29,711 nucleotides of DNA from positions 1 through 29,711 of the forward strand of contig JBKPAM010000179.1 in the NCBI GenBank assembly GCA_046726435.1. Reading direction: 5' to 3'. Position numbers and translations under genes: made by a program. This document shows, in pieces, positions 14,731 through 21,963 of the stretch; within the stretch, counting starts at the first letter, position 1; each line of letters begins with the position of its first letter. The notes below the pieces were generated by a model that did no database searches, was not told the origin of the DNA, and was given only the letters and a program-made list of their open reading frames with translations. The stretch is from AC-32 sp046726435 (GTDB lineage Bacteria > Actinomycetota > Thermoleophilia > Gaiellales > Gaiellaceae).

Positions 14731-16359
14731 ATGCGTAAACGGACGAGGTGGGGTCTGGCGGCAACAGTGGTTGCAGCGGCCGTATTCGGACTTTCGGCCT
14801 CCATTTCCGCCCAGCCGGGGCCTCCGCGACTGCTGGGCCTGCGCATCTCGAACGGCGGCACTCCCTTCGCGGGCGATACCCCGTGGCTGACGACGGTGAG
14901 CCCGAACAGCGACGACTTCCGCGAGCGCGCGCTGATCCGCTTCAAGCTCGACCAGAAGGCGACGGTCGAGGTGCGTGTGGTCGCGACCAACGAGGTCCAG
15001 CGGCCGGCGCGGACGGTCTGGACCACTCGCCGCCTCCTCGCTCCCGGGCCGCACACGGTCGTCTGGGAGCCCGCCCGAACGACGCCGGACCGGACGTACC
15101 TCGTGCGCTTCGTTGTCGTGGGCCTTCACGGCGGGCGCCGTGTCTACGGCTTCGAGCCGCCACGGCGCAACCGCCTGACGAGCGGCTTGGTCGTCCGCGT
15201 GCAGGGCATCGAGGCCGAGTTCCTGGCCCGCAGCTACCGGCTCGGCGGCGTGGCGACCGTCAGGATCGCAACCGACGCGCGGCGGGTTCGGCTTCAGCTC
15301 GTCTCGCTCACGAACGTCCCACGGCCGACCGTGCACGACCTGCGAACCGGCGGAGCTCCCGTGGGGCCCGCGTTTCGCTTCGACTGGCAACGGCGAGGCA
15401 GCGCCCCCCACGTCGTCCAGATCAGCCTTGCGGGCATCTCCGAGAGCGGCCTCTACTTCTTGCGCGTCATCTCCTCGGGCCGCCGGGTCGGCTACGCGCC
15501 GCTGATCGTGCGGCCGCGCAGGCTCGGCGAGCACCGGGTCGCCGTCGTGCTCTCGACGAACACGTGGCAGGCGTACAACGTCTTCGACGCAGACGGCGAC
15601 GGTTGGGGCGACAGCTGGTACGTGGCCCCAGGCGCCGCCAGCCCCACCGTCGACCTGGGCCGCCCCTACCTCGGCTTCGGCGACCCGTCACGGTTCCACG
15701 ACTGGGACCTCGGCTTCATCTCGTGGCTGAAGCGGACCGGGAAGGCCGTGGACTACCTCTCGGACGACGACCTCTCCCGGGTCCGCAGCGGCGAGGAGCT
15801 CCGCCGCGCGTACCACCTCGTCGTCTTCCCTGGCCATGAGGAGTACGTCAGCGCTCATGTCTACGACGTCGTGCGCCGCTATCGCGACCTCGGCGGGCGG
15901 CTGATGTTCCTCTCGTCGAACAACTTCCTCTGGAAGGTGACGCGCGAGAGATCGCTGCTGCGGCGCATGCAGCTCTGGCGGCGGCTCGGCCGGCCCGAGG
16001 CGTCGCTCGTCGGCGTCCAGTGGGCCGCGAGCAGCTTCGTGCGGCGCCGTGGCCCGTACGTCGTGCAGGGTGCCGTCGCCGTTCCGTGGGCGTTCGCGGG
16101 GACCGGCCTGCGGAACGGCTCGGGATTCGGCCGTTACGGGCTGGAGCTCGACGCCCGCGCGCCCAGCTCTCCTCCGAGCGTGCGCGTGCTCGCGCGCAGC
16201 CCGAACCTGATCGGCAAGCACGACGCGGAGATGACCTACTACGAGACCGGAGCGGGAGCGAGGGTGTTCGCGGCCGGCGTCTTGAACTTCGCGGCGTCGA
16301 TCACGGACCCGACGGTCTCCCGGCTCGTCGACAACGTCTGGTCGCGGCTGACGCGCTAG
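14731..16359 (+). CDS. Secreted N,N-dimethylformamidase large-subunit-like protein
   Basis: A 542-aa protein with a signal peptide (1-28, MRKRTRW then a hydrophobic core ending SISAQP). Two beta-sandwich-like regions (about 60-130 and 135-260) precede a C-terminal glutamine-amidotransferase-like fold that matches the C-terminal domain of DMFase large subunits. The key blocks are SGLY with Tyr242, NTWQAYN with Tyr282, LKRTGKAVDYLSDDDL, GHEEY with His369 and Glu371, and LGGRLMFLSSNNFLWKV. Tyr, Tyr and Glu in these three blocks are the iron ligands of Paracoccus DMFase. The enzyme class hydrolyses amide bonds, but the substrate here cannot be named, and no small-subunit gene is seen. An insertion DADGDGWGDSW after the second Tyr looks like a calcium-binding loop. 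The ATG at 14731 follows TTAGGA closely; an in-frame TTG at 14722 is an alternative. Confidence 0.75.
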   Translation: MRKRTRWGLAATVVAAAVFGLSASISAQPGPPRLLGLRISNGGTPFAGDTPWLTTVSPNSDDFRERALIRFKLDQKATVEVRVVATNEVQRPARTVWTTRRLLAPGPHTVVWEPARTTPDRTYLVRFVVVGLHGGRRVYGFEPPRRNRLTSGLVVRVQGIEAEFLARSYRLGGVATVRIATDARRVRLQLVSLTNVPRPTVHDLRTGGAPVGPAFRFDWQRRGSAPHVVQISLAGISESGLYFLRVISSGRRVGYAPLIVRPRRLGEHRVAVVLSTNTWQAYNVFDADGDGWGDSWYVAPGAASPTVDLGRPYLGFGDPSRFHDWDLGFISWLKRTGKAVDYLSDDDLSRVRSGEELRRAYHLVVFPGHEEYVSAHVYDVVRRYRDLGGRLMFLSSNNFLWKVTRERSLLRRMQLWRRLGRPEASLVGVQWAASSFVRRRGPYVVQGAVAVPWAFAGTGLRNGSGFGRYGLELDARAPSSPPSVRVLARSPNLIGKHDAEMTYYETGAGARVFAAGVLNFAASITDPTVSRLVDNVWSRLTR

Positions 16360-17210
16360 GTGTCGTAGCGGTAGAAGCCGCGGCCACTCTTCCGGCCGAG
16401 CTGGCCCTGCTTCAGCATCTCGAGCAGCCGCTCGGGCGGGGCCATCCGCTCCTCGCCGAGTGCGCCGTGGAGCGCCTCGGAGGCATGGACGTGGACGTCG
16501 ACGCCGATCAGGTCGATCAGCGCGCACGGCCCGATCGGCCAGTTGGCGCCGAAGCGCATCGCGCGGTCGACGTCGTCCAGGCTCACCCGCGCCTCGTCGA
16601 GGACGCGCACGCAGTCGTTCAGGAGCGGGATCAGGATGCGGTTGACGATGAAGCCGGGCGTGTCGTTGCAGGCGACGGGCTCCTTGCCGATTCGCTGCGC
16701 GAACGCATAGGCGCTGTCGAAGGCCTCCTCGCTCGTGTGCGCGGTGCGGACGACCTCGACGAGCGGAAGCACCGGCGCCGGATTGAAGAAGTGGAGGCCG
16801 ACGACGCGCTCGGGGGCGCTCGTCGCGTCGGCGATCTGCGTGACGGAGAGCGCAGAGGTGTTCGTGGCGAGGATGGCGGGCGGTGACAGGAGACGGTCGA
16901 GCTCGGCGAAGAGCTCGCGCTTGACCTCGAGGTCCTCGAACGCGGCCTCGATCACGAGCCGGCAGTCGGCGAGGTCCGCAAGCTCGGTCGTGAGCTCGAG
17001 GCGCCCGAGCGCAGCGTCTTTCTCGTCCCGCGTGAGGCGCTCCTTCTCGACGCCTCGCGAGAGGTAGTGGTCGATCGTGCTTCGCGCTCGCTCGCCCAGC
17101 TCCGGCGCGACCTCGCGGCCGACGACCTCCAGCCCGGCCTGAAGGCAGACCTGCGCGATCCCGGCACCCATCGTGCCGAGCCCGACAACGCCTACGCGCG
17201 AGATCTCCAC
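16356..17210 (-). CDS. 3-hydroxyacyl-CoA (3-hydroxybutyryl-CoA) dehydrogenase
   Basis: A 284-aa NAD-dependent 3-hydroxyacyl-CoA dehydrogenase of the short, single-function type (Hbd/PaaH-like), which interconverts 3-hydroxyacyl-CoA and 3-oxoacyl-CoA. The Rossmann motif is VGVVGLGTMGAGIAQ (6-20). Ser119 lies in NTSALSVT, catalytic His140 in GLHFFNPAP, Glu152 in LVEVV and Asn190 in PGFIVNRIL. The C-terminal dimerisation domain ends with GRKSGRGFYRYD. The GTG at 17210 is 8 nt from a TAGGAT -10-like box, so the gene probably has its own leaderless transcript rather than being read from the thiolase operon about 210 nt upstream. It overlaps the convergent DMFase-like gene by 4 nt. Confidence 0.95.
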   Translation of the reverse strand: MEISRVGVVGLGTMGAGIAQVCLQAGLEVVGREVAPELGERARSTIDHYLSRGVEKERLTRDEKDAALGRLELTTELADLADCRLVIEAAFEDLEVKRELFAELDRLLSPPAILATNTSALSVTQIADATSAPERVVGLHFFNPAPVLPLVEVVRTAHTSEEAFDSAYAFAQRIGKEPVACNDTPGFIVNRILIPLLNDCVRVLDEARVSLDDVDRAMRFGANWPIGPCALIDLIGVDVHVHASEALHGALGEERMAPPERLLEMLKQGQLGRKSGRGFYRYDT

Positions 17211-17218
17211 GGCGCGCG

Positions 17219-17224
17219 ATCCTA
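17219..17224 (-). promoter_or_regulatory. Putative -10 box (TAGGAT) for the hydroxyacyl-CoA dehydrogenase gene
   Basis: TAGGAT on the minus strand ends 8 nt before the GTG at 17210. No strong -35 is visible upstream. Confidence 0.4.
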
Positions 17225-17275
17225 ATTCACGACCTCGGCCGCGCCGAGGCGTACATGTTCACGCCCGCGCGCGTG

Positions 17276-17318
17276 AAACCATTTTCCCCGGGGCCTTCGG
17301 CCCCTTGCCCTCGGTTTT
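17276..17318. terminator. Compound hairpin, possible terminator between methyltransferase and dehydrogenase genes
   Basis: An inner perfect stem GGGGCC/GGCCCC with loop TTC (17290-17304) lies within an outer match AAACC (17276-17280) to GGTTT (17313-17317). A short T4 follows only on the plus strand, where no plus gene ends, so as a minus-strand terminator it lacks a U-tract. It may be a factor-assisted terminator or an mRNA-stabilising hairpin at the end of the cyclase-thiolase-methyltransferase transcript. Confidence 0.35.
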
Positions 17319-17374
17319 GAGCGTAGCCGGGAAATCGTCACGAGTGTGTGAAGGAGGCGTGCCGAAAGTGTGCC

Positions 17375-17459
17375 GATCGGCGACGCGCTCGGCCCGGTCC
17401 ACGATCGGCGACGCGCTCAGCCGCGGTCCACAGTCGGTGACCCGCTCAGACCCGGCCCG
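17375..17459. repeat. Three tandem ~28-bp imperfect repeats at the 3' end of the methyltransferase gene
   Basis: Unit 1 (17375-17402) and unit 2 (17403-17431) begin with the same 16 bases, GATCGGCGACGCGCTC, and differ by one substitution and one inserted base. Unit 3 (17432-17459) is more diverged. The methyltransferase stop codon lies in unit 2, so units 2 and 3 encode its last residues. Confidence 0.8.
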
Positions 17460-18142
17460 CGTTTGCCGACCGATCCCAACCGGGCCAGCACCCACATGAA
17501 CGGCACCAGCCCGTGCCCGGGCTCCTCGAACGGGACGACCCGCGCCTCGACCAGCTCGAAGCCGGCCTCGGCCAGCAACTCGCGATTCGTCGCCTCGTCG
17601 AAGGAGGCAAAGAACATCGGCGCGCCGAGCCAGTCCTCCTCCACCTCGTCCTCGGCTTCTGCCGTCCCCATCGTCGCCAGCAGGCAACCTCCAGGGCGGA
17701 GCCAGCCGGCGATCCGCGAGAGCAGAGGCGCCTGCTCTGCGCGGGGAATGTGCCCGAGCATGAACAGCGACACGACTCCGTCGAACGATCCTGGCTCGAG
17801 CTCGACCCGCAGCGCATCAGCGAGCACGAACCGCGCGTGCGGCACCGCCCGCCGGGCCCGCTCGAGCTGCGCAGCCGAGATGTCGACCCCGAGGTAGTCG
17901 TACCGGCCCGCGAGCTCGCGCATCGACGGGTTGTCGCCCCCGCAGCCCAGCTCCACCACCCGCGCCCCGGCCGGCACCAGCTCTACGAACTTCGCCAGCC
18001 ACGAGCTGACCGGCGTCTCGAAGCCGGCCGCCCACGCTGCGTACCGCTCCGCGATCGCGTCGTACCCGGCGCGGACGATCTCCTGCGGCTCGTCTACAGG
18101 CGCTCCACCACTGCGGCGATCGCCTGGCCGAAGCCGATGCAC
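17417..18142 (-). CDS. Class I SAM-dependent methyltransferase
   Basis: A 241-aa methyltransferase with a standard Rossmann-like core: motif I VVELGCGGDNPSM (about 62-74), acidic end of beta-2 in YLGVDIS, motif III-like FVLADALRVELEPGSFDGVVSLFMLGH (cited by its ends, FVLADAL and FDGVVSLFMLGH), and post-motif GWLRPGGCLLATMG. It belongs to the broad Methyltransf_11/25 group; the substrate is unknown. The only in-frame start is ATG at 18142, which makes the gene overlap the thiolase end by 49 nt. Recognisable homology begins near residue 20 (IVRAGYDAIAERYAAWA), so the first residues may be poorly constrained. The C-terminus (GPGLSGSPTVDRG) falls in tandem repeats and looks recently remodelled. 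It is probably co-transcribed with the thiolase and cyclases. Confidence 0.85.
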   Translation of the reverse strand: MHRLRPGDRRSGGAPVDEPQEIVRAGYDAIAERYAAWAAGFETPVSSWLAKFVELVPAGARVVELGCGGDNPSMRELAGRYDYLGVDISAAQLERARRAVPHARFVLADALRVELEPGSFDGVVSLFMLGHIPRAEQAPLLSRIAGWLRPGGCLLATMGTAEAEDEVEEDWLGAPMFFASFDEATNRELLAEAGFELVEARVVPFEEPGHGLVPFMWVLARLGSVGKRGPGLSGSPTVDRG

Positions 18143-19239
18143 ATCGTCGCCACGCCGTACCGCTCGCCGCGACGCTCGAGCTCGTTGAGCAGCGTCGCCG
18201 TCACCCGCGCGCCGGTCGCGCCCAGCGGATGCCCCAGCGAGATGCCGCCGCCGTTCGGATTGACGTCGTGCCGGCGCTCATCGAGGCCGGCATCGCGCAT
18301 GAACTGGAGCGCGACCGAGGCGAAGGCCTCGTTCACCTCCACGACCGCGACCTCGTCCCACGAGAGCCCGGCGCGACGCAGGGCACGCGCGGACGCCTCG
18401 GGGGTGCCGTGCAGCATCAGCCGCGGGTCGACGCCCACGAGCCCGAAGGCGACGTACCGCGCGCGGGGCTCGAGCCCCAGGCGCGAGCAGGCGGCCTCGC
18501 TCGTGACGAGCACAGCCGCCGCGCCGTCGCAGATCTGGCTCGAGTTTCCCGCCGTGACCTTGCCATCCGGCAGGAACGCGGGCTTCAGCGCCGCGAGGGC
18601 CTCCGGCGACGTGTCAGCGCGCGGCGTCTCGTCGACGCTGAACAGCACCCCCGTGTGCGGGTTTGAGACCTCGACGGGCACCACCTCGCGCGCGAACCGC
18701 CCCTCCTCGATCGCCGCGAGCGCGCGCCGGTGCGACTCGTACGAGTACGCATCGAGCTCCTCGCGCGAAAGGCCCCACTCCTCGGCGATCAGCTCCGCCG
18801 AGATGCCCTGGGGCACGATCTCCCAGCGCTCGAGCAGCCGGTCGGAGAGGTCGCCGCCGCTCGAGCCCATAGGCACGCGCGACATCGACTCGACTCCGGC
18901 TGCGACCACCACGTCGAGCTGTCCGAACGACACGGCTGCCGCCGCGTTGAACGCCGCCTGCAGCGAGGAGCCGCACTGGCGGTCAACCGTCGTGCCAGCG
19001 ACCGACTCGGGCCAGCCGGCGACCAGCGCCGACATGCGCGCGATGTTCCAGCCCTGCTCGCCGACCTGCGACACGCACCCCATCTGCACGTCCTCGACCT
19101 CGGCGGGATCGAGCCCGTTGCGCTCGACGAGGGCGTTCAGCACCTGCCCCGCGAGCTCGTCCGCGCGCAACGAGGCCAGCGTCCCGTTCCGCTTGCCGAT
19201 CGGCGAGCGGACGGCGTCGACGATCAGCGCGTCACGCAT
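18094..19239 (-). CDS. Thiolase family acetyl-CoA acyltransferase
   Basis: A 381-aa thiolase that cleaves 3-oxoacyl-CoA with CoA or condenses two acyl-CoAs. The nucleophilic Cys89 is in TTVDRQCGSS, then VVVAAGVESMSRVP (110-123), the EVNEAFASVAL motif (301-311), His337 in GGISLGHPLGATGARV and the second Cys367 in MCIGFGQ. Length is normal for a degradative thiolase. The start ATG at 19239 overlaps the end of the upstream cyclase gene by 8 nt, an unusual partnership of a beta-oxidation enzyme and a putative cyclic-nucleotide signalling protein. The hydroxyacyl-CoA dehydrogenase at 16356-17210 would supply its substrate. Confidence 0.95.
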   Translation of the reverse strand: MRDALIVDAVRSPIGKRNGTLASLRADELAGQVLNALVERNGLDPAEVEDVQMGCVSQVGEQGWNIARMSALVAGWPESVAGTTVDRQCGSSLQAAFNAAAAVSFGQLDVVVAAGVESMSRVPMGSSGGDLSDRLLERWEIVPQGISAELIAEEWGLSREELDAYSYESHRRALAAIEEGRFAREVVPVEVSNPHTGVLFSVDETPRADTSPEALAALKPAFLPDGKVTAGNSSQICDGAAAVLVTSEAACSRLGLEPRARYVAFGLVGVDPRLMLHGTPEASARALRRAGLSWDEVAVVEVNEAFASVALQFMRDAGLDERRHDVNPNGGGISLGHPLGATGARVTATLLNELERRGERYGVATMCIGFGQAIAAVVERL

Positions 19240-20575
19240 CGAGGACAGCGTACAAACGCCACTCGCCCGGAACTCCCTTCAGCTCGTGCACCCCGCGCTC
19301 GTCGAATGCGATCTCCGACCCCGCGACGAGATCTCTCACCGTCTGGGAAACGAGCGCCTCGCCGGGAGCCGCGAGCGACGCGACCCGCGCGCCGGTCGGC
19401 ACGGCTATCCCGCCGAGCTTGCCGTCCATCCGCTCGCACTCGCCGGTGTGGAGACCGGCGCGGATCTCGAGATCGAGGGCGCGGACGGCCTCGCGGATTG
19501 CGAGCGCGCACTCGATCGCGCGACCCGGCCCGTCGAAGGCGGCGAAGAAGCCGTCTCCCGCGTTGTCCAACTCCTCGCCGCGGAACCGCGCCAGCTCGGC
19601 CCGAACGAGGGCGTGGTGGCGATCGAGAAGGCTGCGCCACCGTGCGTCGCCGAGCTCGGCGGCCTTGTCTGTGGAGCCGACGATGTCCGTGAAAAGCACG
19701 GTGGCGAGGACGCGGTCGGCCCTCGGCGGTGCGGCGAGACCGTCCACGAGCAGACGCGTCTCGTCGAGCAGAGCCTCGTTGGGCTCGGGGTCGGCCCAGC
19801 TGAACCAGTCCCGGAGCGCGACCTCGATCCGCCGCGACTCCGCGAGGCGAGCGGCGACCCACGCGGCCTCATCTCGTGCGGCCGTTCGGTCAAGGACCAG
19901 CGTCGGCGCGCGCACCGTCGGGAGCACGTCGCGGACGTCGCCTTCCATCGACATGCGGTGGAACGTGACAGCCTCGCCCGGGCTCGCGCTCCGGCGCAGG
20001 TACCACACGCACCAGTCGACGAATGCGGGGTCATCCGCCCCGGAGGGGGCCAATTGCAGAGCCCGCTCCGAGAGGTCTTGCCGATCACCCCACCGCTCGC
20101 CGATCGTGCGGAGCTCGCGCCGCCATTCGTCGTCGTCAGCGGCCCACGGATAGTCGGGCGCCCAGAGGCCTCGGGCTGTCGGGTCGTAGAGGACGAGCGC
20201 GGCCGTGCGCTCCGGGTAGGTGGCCGCAAACAGGAGCGCGATCCGCGTGCCCTCGTGAGCCGCCCAGAGCAGGGCCCGCTCCGAGCCGGCCGCGTCCATC
20301 ACGGCACGGATGTCGTCCATGCGCGTCTCGAGCGTCGGCACCTGGCGTACCGGGTCCGACAGGCCGCTGCCCCGTTTGTCGAACAGCAGCACACGCCCGA
20401 AGCGGGCCAGCCCCTGGACGTGGTCGACGAACAAGGGCTCATCCCAGGCGGCGAGCAGGTCGGCGAGCGTTCCGCGCACGAAGACGATGTCGAGCGGGCC
20501 CTCCCCGACCACCTGGTAGGCGATCGCGAAGTCGCCGCTCCGCGCGTACTGGACATCGGGCATCTCCGTGGCCAT
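19232..20575 (-). CDS. Alpha/beta-hydrolase-class III nucleotidyl cyclase fusion, paralogue 1
   Basis: A 447-aa protein with an N-terminal alpha/beta-hydrolase domain (about 8-275) and a C-terminal class III adenylyl/guanylyl cyclase domain (about 287-445). The hydrolase has LLFDKRGSGLSDP and FAATYPERTAALVLYDP, but the nucleophile elbow reads AAHEG, with His107 in place of the Ser of GxSxG. The cyclase keeps both metal Asp (297 in LFTDIVGST, 341 in NAGDGFF) and transition-state Arg397. The substrate-selecting Lys is Asp337, and the conserved Asn of NxxxR is Pro393. It may therefore be a ligand-sensing pseudo-hydrolase linked to an atypical cyclase; product and activity are unproven. Its ATG shares one base with the TGA of paralogue 2 (TGATG), so the two are coupled. 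Confidence 0.9.
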   Translation of the reverse strand: MATEMPDVQYARSGDFAIAYQVVGEGPLDIVFVRGTLADLLAAWDEPLFVDHVQGLARFGRVLLFDKRGSGLSDPVRQVPTLETRMDDIRAVMDAAGSERALLWAAHEGTRIALLFAATYPERTAALVLYDPTARGLWAPDYPWAADDDEWRRELRTIGERWGDRQDLSERALQLAPSGADDPAFVDWCVWYLRRSASPGEAVTFHRMSMEGDVRDVLPTVRAPTLVLDRTAARDEAAWVAARLAESRRIEVALRDWFSWADPEPNEALLDETRLLVDGLAAPPRADRVLATVLFTDIVGSTDKAAELGDARWRSLLDRHHALVRAELARFRGEELDNAGDGFFAAFDGPGRAIECALAIREAVRALDLEIRAGLHTGECERMDGKLGGIAVPTGARVASLAAPGEALVSQTVRDLVAGSEIAFDERGVHELKGVPGEWRLYAVLDA

Positions 20576-21936
20576 CAGCTTTCCCCGCGTGCGCCGTGCG
20601 CCTGGGTGTCGACATCGGCGACGGCGTACAGCCGCCAGCTGCCCGGGACGCCCTTCAGCTCGTGCTCGCCCCGGTCCTCGAACTCGACTCCTGCTCCGGC
20701 GACGAGGTCCTTGACCGTCTGCGACACCAGCACTTCCCCTCCGCCCGCGAGCGCGGAGACGCGCGCGCCGATCACTACCGCGAGCCCGGCGACCTTGCCC
20801 TCGTGTAGCTCGCACTCTCCGGTGTGCACCCCGGCCCGCACCTCGAGGCCGAGCTCGCGCATCCCGTCCACGATCGCTTGCGCACAGCGAATCGCCCGCG
20901 CGGGGCCGTCGAACGTGGCGAAGAACCCGTCTCCGGCCGTGTCCTTCTCCTCGCCGCGGTAACGCACCAGCTCTCGTCGCGCGAGCTCGTGGTGCTGCTC
21001 GAGCAGCTCGCGCCAGGCGCGATCACCGAGCTCCGCGGCCCGCATTGTGGAGCCGACGATGTCCGTGAAGAGAATCGTCGCGAGCACGCTCTCGGGGACC
21101 TCGGGAATCGTCTCGCCCGCCACGAAGCGCTCGATCTCGTCCGGAATCTCCGGCGAGAGGGCGATGGGGAAGCGGTCTTTGCCCGACACTCGCATGAGCC
21201 GGGCGCCGCGAATCTGCCTCGCGACATCTCGGGAGTGACCTTCGGCGTCGCGTGTCAGGTCCAGGGGCACGTCCTGCCGGTAGAGCACGAGCGTCGGCAC
21301 GCGGACCGAGGGAAGCACGTTGCGCAGGTCAGTCTCGAACCAGGCCCGGTTCAACGCATAGGCCACGGCCGGGCTCGCCCCCAGGCGCAGCCAGTTGGCG
21401 AACCACTCCCGCTCCTTGGGGTCCGGGTAGAGGGACGGCGCACCCTGCGCGAGAAGCCGGTCCGTGAACTCCCGCGTGCCCCACTCGTCGCGCAACTCCG
21501 CCAGCTCGTCGAGGGACGCCTCGTTCCCCAAATCGGGATCGTGTGCGACGGGGTGGAAGAGCACGAGGGCCCGGGTGCGCTCGGGGTACGTCGCCGCAAA
21601 GAGCGCGGCCATCGAGCAGCCGTCGTGCGAGCCCAACAGGACTGTGCTCGTCGAGCCGACTGCGTCGAGGACGGCGCGCACGTCGTCCATGCGGGTCTCC
21701 AGAGCAGGAAAGTGGCCCCCGACGTCCGACAGGCCGGTCCCGCGCTTGTCGAACAGAATCAGCCGGAAGCTCCGGGCGAGCCGTTCGTAGAAGCCGCGCC
21801 AATGCGGCACCTCCCAGCCGTAGACGAGGTTCGAGACGTAGGCCGGGACGAACACGAGGTCGACGTCTCCGTCGCCGACGACCTGGTAGGCGATCGCGAC
21901 GCCGCCGCTGCGTGCGTAGCGGATATCCAGCGACAC
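20575..21936 (-). CDS. Alpha/beta-hydrolase-class III nucleotidyl cyclase fusion, paralogue 2
   Basis: A 453-aa protein with the same architecture as its downstream paralogue: hydrolase-like domain about 5-272 and cyclase domain about 283-440. The hydrolase core is LILFDKRGTGLSD and LFAATYPERTRALVLFHP, with the elbow GSHDG placing His104 at the nucleophile. The cyclase has metal Asp292 (LFTDIVGST) and Asp336 (DTAGDGFFATFDGP). Asp332 sits at the usual Lys site (Lys331 is adjacent), and Val388 replaces the Asn of NxxxR while Arg392 is kept. The GTG at 21936 starts the operon cyclase-cyclase-thiolase-methyltransferase and is divergent from the aldehyde dehydrogenase with 27 nt between. The two paralogues probably came from a local duplication; class III cyclases act as dimers, so a heterodimer is possible. 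Confidence 0.9.
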   Translation of the reverse strand: MSLDIRYARSGGVAIAYQVVGDGDVDLVFVPAYVSNLVYGWEVPHWRGFYERLARSFRLILFDKRGTGLSDVGGHFPALETRMDDVRAVLDAVGSTSTVLLGSHDGCSMAALFAATYPERTRALVLFHPVAHDPDLGNEASLDELAELRDEWGTREFTDRLLAQGAPSLYPDPKEREWFANWLRLGASPAVAYALNRAWFETDLRNVLPSVRVPTLVLYRQDVPLDLTRDAEGHSRDVARQIRGARLMRVSGKDRFPIALSPEIPDEIERFVAGETIPEVPESVLATILFTDIVGSTMRAAELGDRAWRELLEQHHELARRELVRYRGEEKDTAGDGFFATFDGPARAIRCAQAIVDGMRELGLEVRAGVHTGECELHEGKVAGLAVVIGARVSALAGGGEVLVSQTVKDLVAGAGVEFEDRGEHELKGVPGSWRLYAVADVDTQAHGARGES

Positions 21937-21947
21937 GTGGGTGAGTA

Positions 21948-21957
21948 TTCCTAGACT
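21948..21957. promoter_or_regulatory. Divergent overlapping -10 boxes between cyclase operon and aldehyde dehydrogenase
   Basis: On the plus strand TAGACT (21952-21957) lies 6 nt before the GTG at 21964. On the minus strand TAGGAA (21953-21948) lies 11 nt before the GTG at 21936. The two hexamers share the TA at 21952-21953, as at the queA divergent promoter. Both transcripts would be leaderless or nearly so. Confidence 0.45.
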
Positions 21958-21963
21958 TGTGGC

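Noticed and set aside
17513..20962. An 1149-codon open frame on the plus strand opposite the methyltransferase, thiolase and cyclases
   Set aside because: Same reason: the minus strand carries recognisable proteins throughout, and the plus translation is low-complexity.
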